64,000 nucleotides of DNA from Cetobacterium sp050033475. Its GTDB lineage: Bacteria > Fusobacteriota > Fusobacteriia > Fusobacteriales > Fusobacteriaceae. The number at the start of each line of letters is the position of its first letter. Within the stretch, counting starts at the first letter, position 1. The notes under the pieces are model-generated. The model saw only the letters and a program-made list of their open reading frames with translations. It was not told the origin of the DNA and searched no databases. Positions 45,960 to 54,395 of this stretch are shown here, piece by piece. A program made the translations under genes and the position numbers. The stretch covers positions 248,001 through 312,000 of the forward strand of contig NZ_CP188319.1 of NCBI RefSeq assembly GCF_050033475.1. Reading direction: 5' to 3'.

Positions 45960-46316
45960 CTACCCTTTTAAGTCATTTAATAACTGAGAAATTTTAATAG
46001 CATGCTCTATTGTATCATCTATTTTTATTCTCATTTCTGGTGTGTATCTTAATGATAATTCTTCAGAAACTCTTTTTCTTAAGAATTTTCTAATCTCATT
46101 TAATCCTTCTACAACTTCATCTCTATTGAATTTTTCACCAGTTATAGGCATAATACTAAAATATAAATCTGCGAACTTTAAATCTTCAGTAACCCTTACA
46201 CTAGTTACTGAAACAATTGCTTTTTTTATTTTTGTATTTTTTACCTCTTCAAATAAACATTTTGAAACTACTTTTGATATTTCTTTCTCAATTGCAGCTA
46301 ATCTTTGTCTTCTCAT
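45960..46316 (-). CDS. rbfA: 30S ribosome-binding factor RbfA
   Basis: KH-like small-subunit maturation factor, 118 residues: RRQRLAAIEKEISKVVSKCL, VTSVRVTEDLKFADLYFSI, and the RYTPEMRIKIDDTIEHA signature near the end. It lies 24 bases after infB, the classical infB-rbfA order. Confidence 0.95.
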   Translation of the reverse strand: MRRQRLAAIEKEISKVVSKCLFEEVKNTKIKKAIVSVTSVRVTEDLKFADLYFSIMPITGEKFNRDEVVEGLNEIRKFLRKRVSEELSLRYTPEMRIKIDDTIEHAIKISQLLNDLKG

Positions 46317-46340
46317 AAAATATCACCCTCTTTAAGCCTT

Positions 46341-48479
46341 TTATTTTAAGCTTCTTTTAATTTCTATCATTTCGAAGGCCTCAACGATATCTCCCTCTTT
46401 AATATCATTAAAGTTTTCAATTCCAAGTCCACACTCTTGTCCTGCCACAACTTCTTTAGCGTCGTCTTTATATCTTTTTAAAGTACTTAATTTTCCTTCA
46501 TATACAACTATACCATTTCTTAGTATTCTAATGCTTGAGTCATTTTTAACTTTTCCGTCAACTACAACACATCCTGCAATATTTCCTACTTTACTGATCT
46601 TGAATACTTTCTTAAGTTCAATTCTTCCTAAGTAATTTTCTTTATATTCAGGATCTAACATTCCTGTTAAAGCTTTTTCAATATCCTCAGTAATATGATA
46701 AATTATATTTGATGTTCTAATTTCTACTCCTACAGCATCTGCTTCTTTTAAAGCTTTTGTAGTAGGTCTAACATGGAATCCTATAATGATAGCATTTGAA
46801 GCCTCTGCTAATTTAACGTCACTTTCAGTAATTGCTCCTGATGCTGCTTGAATTATATTTACAGCAACTTCATCTGTTGATAGTTTTAATAATGAATCTC
46901 TTAAAGCTTCTACAGATCCTCTTGAGTCAGCTCTTAGAATTAAGTTTAATTCTTTAACATTAGCGTGCTCTAACTCTTGAGATAATGACTCTAGAGAAAT
47001 TGTTCTTCTGCTTACTTCAGCAATTTTTCTCTCTTTTGCTACTTCCTCAACTATTCTCTTTGCATGTTGTTCATTTTGAATAACATACATAACATCTCCA
47101 GCTGATGGAACTTCATTAAATCCTATTATTTCAATTGGTTGTGCTAAGTCAGCTCTTTCTGCTCTTCCACCTTTGTCATCTAATAATGCTCTTACTTTAC
47201 CATAGCTTTCTCCAGCTACAATAACGTCTCCTATTTTTAGAGTTCCTTCTTGAATTAATACGTCAGCTATTGGTCCAACTTTAGGATCTAATCTTGACTC
47301 TAATACTATTCCTTTAGCTCTCTTATTTGGATTTGCTTTTAATTCTAATATTTCAGCTGTTATTAATATTGTATCTAATAGAGTATCTAAATTTAATCTT
47401 TGCTTAGCAGAAACTTCAACGAATTCAACGTCTCCTCCCCACTCAACTGAAACTAAACCATGCTCCATTAATTCTTGTTTAACTCTCATTGGATTTGCTT
47501 CTGGCTTATCCATTTTATTTATAGCAACTATAATTGGTACATTAGCTGCCTTAGCATGAGCTAAAGCTTCTATAGTTTGTGGCATTACACCATCATCTGC
47601 AGCTACTACTAGTATAGCTATATCTGTTACTTGAGCTCCTCTTGCTCTCATATCTGTAAAAGCCTCGTGACCTGGAGTATCTACGAAAGTTATTTTCTTA
47701 CCATTTTTTACAATTTGATAAGCTCCTATCTTTTGTGTTATTCCTCCAGCTTCTCCAGAAGCAACAGATGTTGTTCTAATTGCATCTAGTAAAGATGTTT
47801 TTCCATGGTCTACGTGTCCCATTATTGTTATTACAGGTGGTCTTTCTATTAGATCAGAAGCTTTATCTGTTATTTCAAGAGCAAATTTCTCTCCAAATTC
47901 TAATTCTACTTCTTCTTCTTTTTCAACTAAAACATCATATTCTAATGCTAGTTCTTCTGCTAACTCATAAGATACAGGACTGTTTATAGTAAGCATTTGT
48001 CCTTTTAAAAATAATTTTTTTATAAGTTCTCCAGAATTTACTCCTAGTCTTTCAGCGAAATCTCCTAAAGTAATTTCTCCTCTTATTTTTATTATTTTCA
48101 TTCCATCTTCTACAACTGTATCTGGCCCTTGCTCAGCTTTCATAACAACGAAATCTGTTCTTCTACCTTTTTTCTTCTTTTTGTTCTTTTCTTTAGTTGG
48201 TTCTGAATCAGTTTCTGATTCTCCTTCAACTTTCTTTGTAGCTTTCTTTTTTTTCTTATTCTTCTCAGATGAATAATTATCTTCTAGACTTAATAATGCA
48301 TCTTCAATTAGCTCTTCATTTTCTTTATCATAAAAGAAATCTAGAACTTCTGAACACTGCTCTTCTGTTAAATTTGTTAAATTTCCACCAAATTCAAATC
48401 CAACTTCGTGAATTAATCCTAAAAACTCTTTATTTGACATCTTATATTTTTTTGTTAACTCATGTATTTTCGTTTTCAT
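46341..48479 (-). CDS. infB: translation initiation factor IF-2
   Basis: Initiator-tRNA-carrying GTPase, 712 residues. N-terminal IF2-N region, a Lys-rich linker (NKKKKKATKKVEGESETD, KEKNKKKKKGRR), a second IF2-N domain, then G1 GHVDHGKTS, G3 DTPGHEAF, G4 NKMDK, and domains III-IV. It is in the nusA-infB operon, 25 bases after the YlxR/L7Ae gene. The start has GGGAGGTG eleven bases upstream. Confidence 0.97.
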   Translation of the reverse strand: MKTKIHELTKKYKMSNKEFLGLIHEVGFEFGGNLTNLTEEQCSEVLDFFYDKENEELIEDALLSLEDNYSSEKNKKKKKATKKVEGESETDSEPTKEKNKKKKKGRRTDFVVMKAEQGPDTVVEDGMKIIKIRGEITLGDFAERLGVNSGELIKKLFLKGQMLTINSPVSYELAEELALEYDVLVEKEEEVELEFGEKFALEITDKASDLIERPPVITIMGHVDHGKTSLLDAIRTTSVASGEAGGITQKIGAYQIVKNGKKITFVDTPGHEAFTDMRARGAQVTDIAILVVAADDGVMPQTIEALAHAKAANVPIIVAINKMDKPEANPMRVKQELMEHGLVSVEWGGDVEFVEVSAKQRLNLDTLLDTILITAEILELKANPNKRAKGIVLESRLDPKVGPIADVLIQEGTLKIGDVIVAGESYGKVRALLDDKGGRAERADLAQPIEIIGFNEVPSAGDVMYVIQNEQHAKRIVEEVAKERKIAEVSRRTISLESLSQELEHANVKELNLILRADSRGSVEALRDSLLKLSTDEVAVNIIQAASGAITESDVKLAEASNAIIIGFHVRPTTKALKEADAVGVEIRTSNIIYHITEDIEKALTGMLDPEYKENYLGRIELKKVFKISKVGNIAGCVVVDGKVKNDSSIRILRNGIVVYEGKLSTLKRYKDDAKEVVAGQECGLGIENFNDIKEGDIVEAFEMIEIKRSLK

Positions 48480-48504
48480 CTTTATTAAGACACCTCCCTG
48501 TGAC

Positions 48505-49029
48505 TTAGTCTAACAGTCCTTTTGCTACTTTTTTATTCTTAACAGCAATGACGTTAACCTCATCCTTTTTAAAAATATCTCCTAATTCATCTTTGTTACC
48601 ACAATGAACATAAGGTATATTCTTCTCTTTTGCTTTAGCTATAAGCTTTTTATCATTTTTTTCACTTATATCCTCTGCAATTATAATAAAATGTACATGG
48701 TCTATATCTTCTAAAACCATATTAATTCCAAATGTTAAATGCTCTGAATTTTTCATTGCCTTAAGTATATTTAAATAATTTTTCGACTTCTTTTTTAAAG
48801 AATTAGCCATATTTAATAAATCTTCCATAGAAAGATTTATTTTTTTATTTTTTGCTATTCTTTGAACACATTCATGAGTTTTACATACATAAATAGCTCT
48901 TGATTGAATTGTTCCCTTTTCATCAAATACATATTTTTTTTCACTTATTTGAGCAATTCTAAATAAATCAGATTTATTTTTCTTTTCCCTACAAACTATA
49001 CAAGTTCTCTCTGGAATATGCTTTTCCAT
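48505..49029 (-). CDS. YlxR domain fused to L7Ae-like (YlxQ) domain
   Basis: A 174-residue protein. Residues 1-80 are a YlxR/DUF448 RNA-binding domain (IPERTCIVCREKKNKSDLFRI, SRAIYVCKTHECVQRIAKNKKI). Residues about 82-174 look like an L7Ae/YlxQ domain (KNYLNILKAMKNSEHLTFGINMV, HFIIIAEDISEKNDKKL, YVHCGNKDELGDIF). In Firmicutes these are two genes, ylxR and ylxQ, in the same nusA-infB slot; here they form one reading frame. It starts 3 bases after nusA. Probable RNA or RNase P-related role by family. Confidence 0.82.
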   Translation of the reverse strand: MEKHIPERTCIVCREKKNKSDLFRIAQISEKKYVFDEKGTIQSRAIYVCKTHECVQRIAKNKKINLSMEDLLNMANSLKKKSKNYLNILKAMKNSEHLTFGINMVLEDIDHVHFIIIAEDISEKNDKKLIAKAKEKNIPYVHCGNKDELGDIFKKDEVNVIAVKNKKVAKGLLD

Positions 49030-49032
49030 CTA

Positions 49033-50121
49033 TTATTCCTCTTCCGCTACAAACTCTTCTTCGACATTACTATCTGTATCTTTAGTTTTTATGTCTACTC
49101 TCATTCCTGTTAATTTTGCAGCTAGTCTTGCATTTTGTCCATTCTTTCCGATAGCTAAAGATAGCTGAGAACTATCAACAATTACTCTTGCTGTTGTTCC
49201 TTCATCTAAAACTTCAACACTTTTAACTTTTGCAGGGCTTAATACAGCTGAAACAAACTCTTGAACAGATTCTTTCCATACAACTATGTCAATCTTTTCA
49301 CCATTTAGTTCATTAACTATATTTCTAATTCTTAATCCCTTTTGTCCTATACAAGCTCCTACAGTATCTATATTCTCATCCTGTGAAAATACTGCAACTT
49401 TTGCTCTTGAACCTGCTTCTCTAGCAACTGCTTTTATTTCAATTAATCCTTCTGCAATTTCTGGAATTTCTAATTCAAATAATTTTCTTAATAGTCCTTC
49501 GTGCTTTCTAGAAATAACTATTTTAGGGAATTTACTTGTTTTTTCAACTTCTACCACATAAACTTTAATTCTTTCACCAACTATATATCTATCTGCTGGA
49601 GACTGTTCTGCCATTGGTAGTAAAGCTTCTACTCCTTCAAATTCGATGAAAATATTTTTCTTTTCATCTATTCTTCTAATAATTCCAGTGATTATATCAC
49701 TTTCTTTATTTTTGAATTTATCATAAACATATTGTCTTTCTGCTTCTCTAACTTTCTGAATTACAATTTGCTTTCCATTTTGAATAGCGTTTCTTCTGAA
49801 TTCTTCACAATTAACTTCTATTCTAATGATATCTCCAACTTTTACTCTTTTCTTTATTTCTTGAGCATCTTCTAAAGAAATTTCTAAAGCAGCATCATAT
49901 AAATCTTCTGCTGTTACAACTTCTTTAACCTCGTAAACTTTTACTTCTCCATTTTCTCTGTTGATTTCTACTTCAACATTCTCTTCTTCACCGTAGTGTT
50001 TTTTATAGGCAGCTAGCATTGCTTGCTCAACAGCTTCTAATAAACTTTCTTTGCTGATTCCTTTGCTTTTTTCAAGTTCATCTAATGCCTCTAAAAAAGT
50101 CTTAGCATCTCTACTTTTCAT
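49033..50121 (-). CDS. nusA: transcription termination/antitermination factor NusA
   Basis: RNA-polymerase-associated factor, 362 residues. N-terminal domain (KSRDAKTFLEALDELEKSKGI), S1 domain (IITGIIRRIDEKKNIFIEFEG), and two KH domains (NIDTVGACIGQKGLRIRNIV, LAIGKNGQNARLAAKLTG). It lacks the C-terminal acidic repeats of E. coli NusA, like the Gram-positive form. It follows rimP, and a hairpin in the operon leader may be a target for NusA autoregulation. Confidence 0.96.
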   Translation of the reverse strand: MKSRDAKTFLEALDELEKSKGISKESLLEAVEQAMLAAYKKHYGEEENVEVEINRENGEVKVYEVKEVVTAEDLYDAALEISLEDAQEIKKRVKVGDIIRIEVNCEEFRRNAIQNGKQIVIQKVREAERQYVYDKFKNKESDIITGIIRRIDEKKNIFIEFEGVEALLPMAEQSPADRYIVGERIKVYVVEVEKTSKFPKIVISRKHEGLLRKLFELEIPEIAEGLIEIKAVAREAGSRAKVAVFSQDENIDTVGACIGQKGLRIRNIVNELNGEKIDIVVWKESVQEFVSAVLSPAKVKSVEVLDEGTTARVIVDSSQLSLAIGKNGQNARLAAKLTGMRVDIKTKDTDSNVEEEFVAEEE

Positions 50122-50146
50122 TTTTTATAAATACCTCCTAAGCTAC

Positions 50147-50629
50147 TTAAAACTCATTAAAATCAAAAACAATATTAGCTTTTCTTATTTCATTAAACGG
50201 AATTTCTAATGTTTCTGAATCAACTTTTAAATAAACTATATTATTATCGAATTTTTCTAAAATACCTGTAAAATTTTTATTATCATATAATTTATGCTTT
50301 AAACTTACCTTTATCTTTTCACCAGTAAATCTAATAAAATCCTTCTCACTTTTTAAAGGTCTTTCTATACCTGGAGAAGAAACTTCTAAGAAAAATTTAT
50401 GATCGATTAATGAATCGATAGGTTCATCAATTTTTGAACTTAATTTTGCACAATCTTCTAAAGTAATGTCTCCATCTTCCTTTTCAACATATACTCTCAC
50501 GTAAAGATATCCACCTTCTTGTATAAACTCAACATCCACTAAATCTAAATTAGCCTCTTCAACTGCTGGAATAACTATTTTTTCTATCTTAACCAGTGTT
50601 GTTTCAAGTTCTCTTTTATCAATAATCAT
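50147..50629 (-). CDS. rimP: ribosome maturation factor RimP
   Basis: Small-subunit assembly factor, about 160 residues: LDLVDVEFIQEGGYLYVRVYVEKEDGDI.. in part, LEDCAKLSSKIDEPID and LEVSSPGIERPLKSEKDF are the diagnostic segments. The start is ATG 50629, six bases after AGAGGTG; the in-frame GTG at 50638 lies within that ribosome site. First gene of the nusA-infB operon. Confidence 0.94.
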   Translation of the reverse strand: MIIDKRELETTLVKIEKIVIPAVEEANLDLVDVEFIQEGGYLYVRVYVEKEDGDITLEDCAKLSSKIDEPIDSLIDHKFFLEVSSPGIERPLKSEKDFIRFTGEKIKVSLKHKLYDNKNFTGILEKFDNNIVYLKVDSETLEIPFNEIRKANIVFDFNEF

Positions 50630-50661
50630 AAGTTTCACCTCTCTTTCAATAAAGAACTTAT

Positions 50662-50692
50662 AAAGAAAGAGTGGGTTTTGCCCACTCTTTCC
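50662..50692 (-). terminator. terminator-like hairpin in rimP-nusA leader
   Basis: Minus-strand stem AAAGAGTGGG with CCCACTCTTT (10 pairs) around a CAAAA loop, then CTTTATAAG. No gene lies upstream on this strand, so it sits in the operon's own leader, about 37 bases before rimP, and may be an attenuator. Confidence 0.65.
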
Positions 50693-50900
50693 TCAGTACA
50701 TATAAATTATCCATGTAAATTATACCACAAAGTAATATAAAAAGCAAATAAACCTTGGCTTTCATTGGCTCTATCTATTCTATTTATTATATTTATACTT
50801 AATTTTTTCCAATTTTCTTATCTGAAAAAAAAATATTATATATCATATAAATTTCTTTAATGACCTTTATATAATTTTTTTATTTATATTGTATTTCTTA

Positions 50901-50928
50901 TCGACATAGTGTATATTTTGAGTATATT
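50901..50928 (+). promoter_or_regulatory. candidate promoter of glutamate fermentation operon
   Basis: TCGACA (50901-50906), 16-base spacer, TATATT (50923-50928), each one mismatch from consensus. It gives a leader of about 40 bases to glmS. A rival is TTGAGT (50918) with TTTATA (50941). Confidence 0.45.
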
Positions 50929-50974
50929 AAGTTTGTGTTTTTTATAGCAAAATAAATGTGAGGTGTTATTATCT

Positions 50975-51391
50975 ATGAAAAATGGTAAAAAAGTTGTTAT
51001 TGGTGTTATTGGTTCCGACTGTCATGCTGTTGGAAATAAAATAATCCATCATGTTCTTGAAGAAAACGGATTTGAAGTTATTAATATAGGAGTTTTATCT
51101 CCACAAATGGACTTCATCAATGCTGCTGTTGAAACAAGTGCAGATGCTATAATCGTTTCTTCTCTTTACGGACATGGTGAATTAGATTGTCAAGGAATGA
51201 GAGATAAATGTGAAGAGGCTGGTCTTAATAATATTCTTCTTTATGTTGGAGGAAATATTGTTGTTGGTAAACAAGAATGGTCTGATGTTGAAAGAAGATT
51301 TAAAGCTATGGGATTCAATAGAGTATATAAACCAGGAACACCTATTGAATTAACTACAGAAGATTTAAAATCTGATTTAGGATTAAAATAA
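50975..51391 (+). CDS. glmS: glutamate mutase sigma (S) subunit
   Basis: Cobalamin-binding component of glutamate mutase, which converts L-glutamate to threo-3-methylaspartate. The 138-residue Rossmann-like B12 domain has the signature D15-x-H17-x-x-G20 (SDCHAVGNKI), where the His replaces the lower cobalt ligand, plus VSSLYGHGELDC and LYVGGNIVVG. The start is ATG 50975, nine bases after GAGGTG; the GTG at 50963 is inside that site. It is first in glmS-glmL-glmE-mal-citDEF. This symbol is unrelated to glucosamine-6-P synthase glmS. Confidence 0.96.
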   Translation: MKNGKKVVIGVIGSDCHAVGNKIIHHVLEENGFEVINIGVLSPQMDFINAAVETSADAIIVSSLYGHGELDCQGMRDKCEEAGLNNILLYVGGNIVVGKQEWSDVERRFKAMGFNRVYKPGTPIELTTEDLKSDLGLK

Positions 51392-51414
51392 TTTATAGAA
51401 AAGAGATGGTCTCT

Positions 51415-52821
51415 ATGAAATGTTATCTGACAATAGATTTTGGAAGCACCTATACAAAGCTTACCGCTATTGATATTGAAAATGAAGTTATCCTTGCTAC
51501 ATCTAAGGATATAACTACAATCGAAGATGATATTATGATTGGGTTTAATAATGCTTTTGAAAAACTTAAATCTGAGATTGATAAAAAAATTCCATTTTCT
51601 GAAGTTGAATTTGTAAATAAAGTTGCTTGTTCTTCTGCTGCTGGTGGTTTAAAAATGGTAGCCATCGGTTTAGTTCCAGAACTTACAGCTGAAGCTGCAA
51701 AAAAAGCTGCTCTAGGTGCTGGTGCCAGAGTTATGAAGACTTATTCCTACGAACTGAATTCAAGGGAAATGGAAGAAATCAAAAATTCACCTGTTGATAT
51801 TATTCTTCTGGCAGGAGGAACTGACGGTGGAAATAAAGATTGTATCCTTCATAATGCAAAATTAATTGCTAAACATCAAATAGAGGTTCCTGTTATTGTT
51901 GCAGGTAATAAAGCGGTTTCTGATGATATAGAAGAAATCTTTAAGGAAGCTGGCATTGACTATTATATGGCAGATAATGTTATGCCTAAAATAAATAAAT
52001 TAAATGTTGAACCTGCTCGTGAAGAAATTAGAAAAGTTTTCATGAATAAAATAGTAGAAGCTAAAGGAATGAAAAATGCTGAGGAATTTATCAGCGGAAT
52101 TCTAATGCCTACTCCTGCTGCTGTTCTTAAAGCTGCTGAAATTTTAGCTACTGGAACTGATGAAGAAGAAGGTATTGGAGATTTAATCATCTTAGATATC
52201 GGTGGTGCAACAACTGATGTCCATTCTATAGCAAAGGGTGAACCTACTAAAGCAGGAGTTTTAATAAAAGGTCTTGAGGACCCTTACTCTAAAAGAACCG
52301 TTGAAGGAGATTTAGGAATGAGGTATTCGGCGATATCTCTTCTTGAAGCTGCTGGTTCTAGAAAGCTAAGACATTATTTAAATGATATAGAGAAGAAATT
52401 GGACATTAAAGGACTTTGTCAACATAGACATGACCATATTAGAATGGTTCCACAATTAGAAGAAGAAATTCTATTTGATGAAGCTATGGCCATGGCTGCT
52501 ACTGAGATTTCAATGACAAGACATTGCGGTATTTTAGAATGTGTCTATACTCCTATGGGAACAATGTTTAATCAAATAGGTAAAGATCTTTTAAATACTC
52601 CTTATGTTATTGGAACAGGTGGTGTTATTATACACAGTCCTAATCCTAGACGAATTTTAGAAGCTAGTAAATTTAATCCCGATGAACCTATTCATTTAAA
52701 ACCTGAAAATCCTAAGTTTTTAGTTGATAAAACATATATTTTATCTTCTATGGGATTATTAGCTCAAGAATTACCAAATCTAGCAATTAGAATTATGAAA
52801 AAATATTTAGTTGAAGTATAG
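51415..52821 (+). CDS. glmL: glutamate mutase accessory protein GlmL (MutL)
   Basis: Actin-like ATPase, about 468 residues, encoded between the two mutase subunits in known clusters and thought to help reactivate or load the B12 enzyme. The ATPase motifs are TIDFGSTYTKLTAI at the N-terminus, LAGGTDGG near 127, and IILDIGGATTDVHS (about 259). Two in-frame ATGs (51406, 51415) are possible; I chose the second because it aligns with the usual start and leaves room for GAGATGG as ribosome site, but this is uncertain. Confidence 0.93.
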   Translation: MKCYLTIDFGSTYTKLTAIDIENEVILATSKDITTIEDDIMIGFNNAFEKLKSEIDKKIPFSEVEFVNKVACSSAAGGLKMVAIGLVPELTAEAAKKAALGAGARVMKTYSYELNSREMEEIKNSPVDIILLAGGTDGGNKDCILHNAKLIAKHQIEVPVIVAGNKAVSDDIEEIFKEAGIDYYMADNVMPKINKLNVEPAREEIRKVFMNKIVEAKGMKNAEEFISGILMPTPAAVLKAAEILATGTDEEEGIGDLIILDIGGATTDVHSIAKGEPTKAGVLIKGLEDPYSKRTVEGDLGMRYSAISLLEAAGSRKLRHYLNDIEKKLDIKGLCQHRHDHIRMVPQLEEEILFDEAMAMAATEISMTRHCGILECVYTPMGTMFNQIGKDLLNTPYVIGTGGVIIHSPNPRRILEASKFNPDEPIHLKPENPKFLVDKTYILSSMGLLAQELPNLAIRIMKKYLVEV

Positions 52822-52842
52822 TATTCGAGGAGGATTTCATAA

Positions 52843-54300
52843 ATGGAATTAAAATTCAGAAAATGGACTGATGAAGAATTTTTTAAAATAAGAGAAGAAG
52901 TTCTTAAACAATGGCCTACTGGAGCTGAGGTTGATTTAGAAGAAGCTGTTAAATATCACAAGGCTTTACCTGACCATAAAAATTTCTCTAAAAAATTAAT
53001 AAAAGCAAAAGAAAGTGGAGTTACATTAGCTCAACCTAGAGCAGGAGTTGCTTTAATAGAACAACATATTGAACTATTAAACTTCCTTGATAAAGAGGGA
53101 GGAGCCGATTTACTTCCATCAACTATAGATTCTTATACAAGACAAAATAAATATGAAAATTGTGAAAAAGGAATTGAAGAATCAAAAAAAGCTGGTAGAT
53201 CTCTTCTTAATGGATTCCCAGGTGTTAACCATGGAGTTAAAGGATGTAGAGAAGTTGTTGAAGCTGTTAATCTTCCATTACAATTAAGACATGGAACTCC
53301 AGATGCTAGACTTCTTTCTGAGATTATGATTGCTGCTGGATTTACTTCTAATGAAGGTGGAGGTATTTCTTATAATATTCCTTATGCTAAATCTGTTTCT
53401 CTAGAAAGAACTCTTTTAGACTGGCAATATGTTGATAGATTAATTGGATGGTATGAAGAACATGGAGTATCAATAAATAGAGAACCATTTGGACCTTTAA
53501 CTGGTACTTTAGTTCCACCTTCAATTTCAAATGCAATTCAAATTATCGAAGCTTTATTAGCTGCAGAACAAGGAGTTAGAAATATAACTGTTGGTTATGG
53601 TCAATGTGGTAACTTAATTCAAGACGTTGCTGCTATAAGAGCTCTTGAAGAACAAACTATCGAATATTGCAACCAATTTGGATATAAAGATGTATTTATA
53701 ACAACTGTATTCCACCAATGGATGGGAGGATTCCCAGAAGATGAAGCTAAAGCTTTTGGAGTAATCTCTAACGGTGCTTCTGCTGCTGCTTTATCAGGAG
53801 CAACTAAAGTTATAGTTAAAACTCCTCATGAAGCTATTGGAGTTCCTACTAAAGAAGCTAATGCTATGGGAATTAGAGCAACTAAAATGGTATTAAACTT
53901 ATTAAAAGGACAAAAATTACCAGATTCTAAAGAAGTATTATTTGAAAAAGAAATGATTAAAAAAGAAGTTAAAGAAATTTTAGATAAAGTATTAGAATTA
54001 GGAAATGGTGACTTAGCTGTAGGTACTGTTAAAGGATTTGAACAAGGAGTTCTTGATATTCCATTTGCTCCTTCTAAATATAATGCTGGTAAAATGATGC
54101 CTGCAAGAGATAACCAAGGTATGATTAGATATTTATCTGTTGGTAATTTACCATTATCTGATGATATAAAAGAATTCCATAAAAATAAATTACAAGAAAG
54201 AGCCGATTTTGAAGGAAGACCTATAAGCTTCCAAATGACTGTTGATGATATATTTGCAGTTGGAAAAGGAAATCTAATCGGAAGACCAGAAAATAAATAA
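52843..54300 (+). CDS. glmE: glutamate mutase epsilon (E) subunit
   Basis: Catalytic TIM-barrel subunit, 485 residues, typical in length. Conserved parts include QPRAGVALIEQHIELL, NGFPGVNHGVKGCREVVE, LQLRHGTPDARLLSEIM, EGGGISYNIPYAKSVSLE and VGYGQCGNLIQDVAAIRAL. It works with GlmS and adenosylcobalamin. GAGGAGG lies before the ATG. The gene is followed by a 95-base gap with a hairpin, then mal. Confidence 0.97.
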   Translation: MELKFRKWTDEEFFKIREEVLKQWPTGAEVDLEEAVKYHKALPDHKNFSKKLIKAKESGVTLAQPRAGVALIEQHIELLNFLDKEGGADLLPSTIDSYTRQNKYENCEKGIEESKKAGRSLLNGFPGVNHGVKGCREVVEAVNLPLQLRHGTPDARLLSEIMIAAGFTSNEGGGISYNIPYAKSVSLERTLLDWQYVDRLIGWYEEHGVSINREPFGPLTGTLVPPSISNAIQIIEALLAAEQGVRNITVGYGQCGNLIQDVAAIRALEEQTIEYCNQFGYKDVFITTVFHQWMGGFPEDEAKAFGVISNGASAAALSGATKVIVKTPHEAIGVPTKEANAMGIRATKMVLNLLKGQKLPDSKEVLFEKEMIKKEVKEILDKVLELGNGDLAVGTVKGFEQGVLDIPFAPSKYNAGKMMPARDNQGMIRYLSVGNLPLSDDIKEFHKNKLQERADFEGRPISFQMTVDDIFAVGKGNLIGRPENK

Positions 54301-54342
54301 TTTTTTTTAAGATAATATAAATAAAAATATTAATTAAAAAAG

Positions 54343-54371
54343 AAGAGGCAGCTATATTGCTGCCCCCTCTT
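54343..54371 (+). other. stem-loop between glmE and mal
   Basis: AAGAGGCAGC pairs with GCTGCC and TCTT (CCC bulge) around TATATT. No T run follows (TAAAAGCAAT), so it is not a normal terminator. It lies 25 bases before the mal start and may stabilise or process the message. Confidence 0.55.
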
Positions 54372-54395
54372 AAAAGCAATCAGGAGGATTTTATT

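Larger units (their letters stand above)
50630..50974. other. divergent intergenic region, rimP / glmS
   Basis: About 345 bases between two divergent operons. Next to rimP is a hairpin at 50666-50690; next to glmS is a promoter candidate at 50901-50928. The middle (50700-50890) is very AT-rich with no gene, tRNA or riboswitch that I recognise. Because glmS starts a cobalamin-dependent pathway I looked for a B12 riboswitch (its conserved GCCACTG box); none is seen. Confidence 0.6.

Noticed and set aside
50700..50960. B12 riboswitch upstream of the cobalamin-dependent glutamate mutase
   Set aside because: The conserved B12-box and other invariant blocks are not visible; sequence is plain AT-rich.
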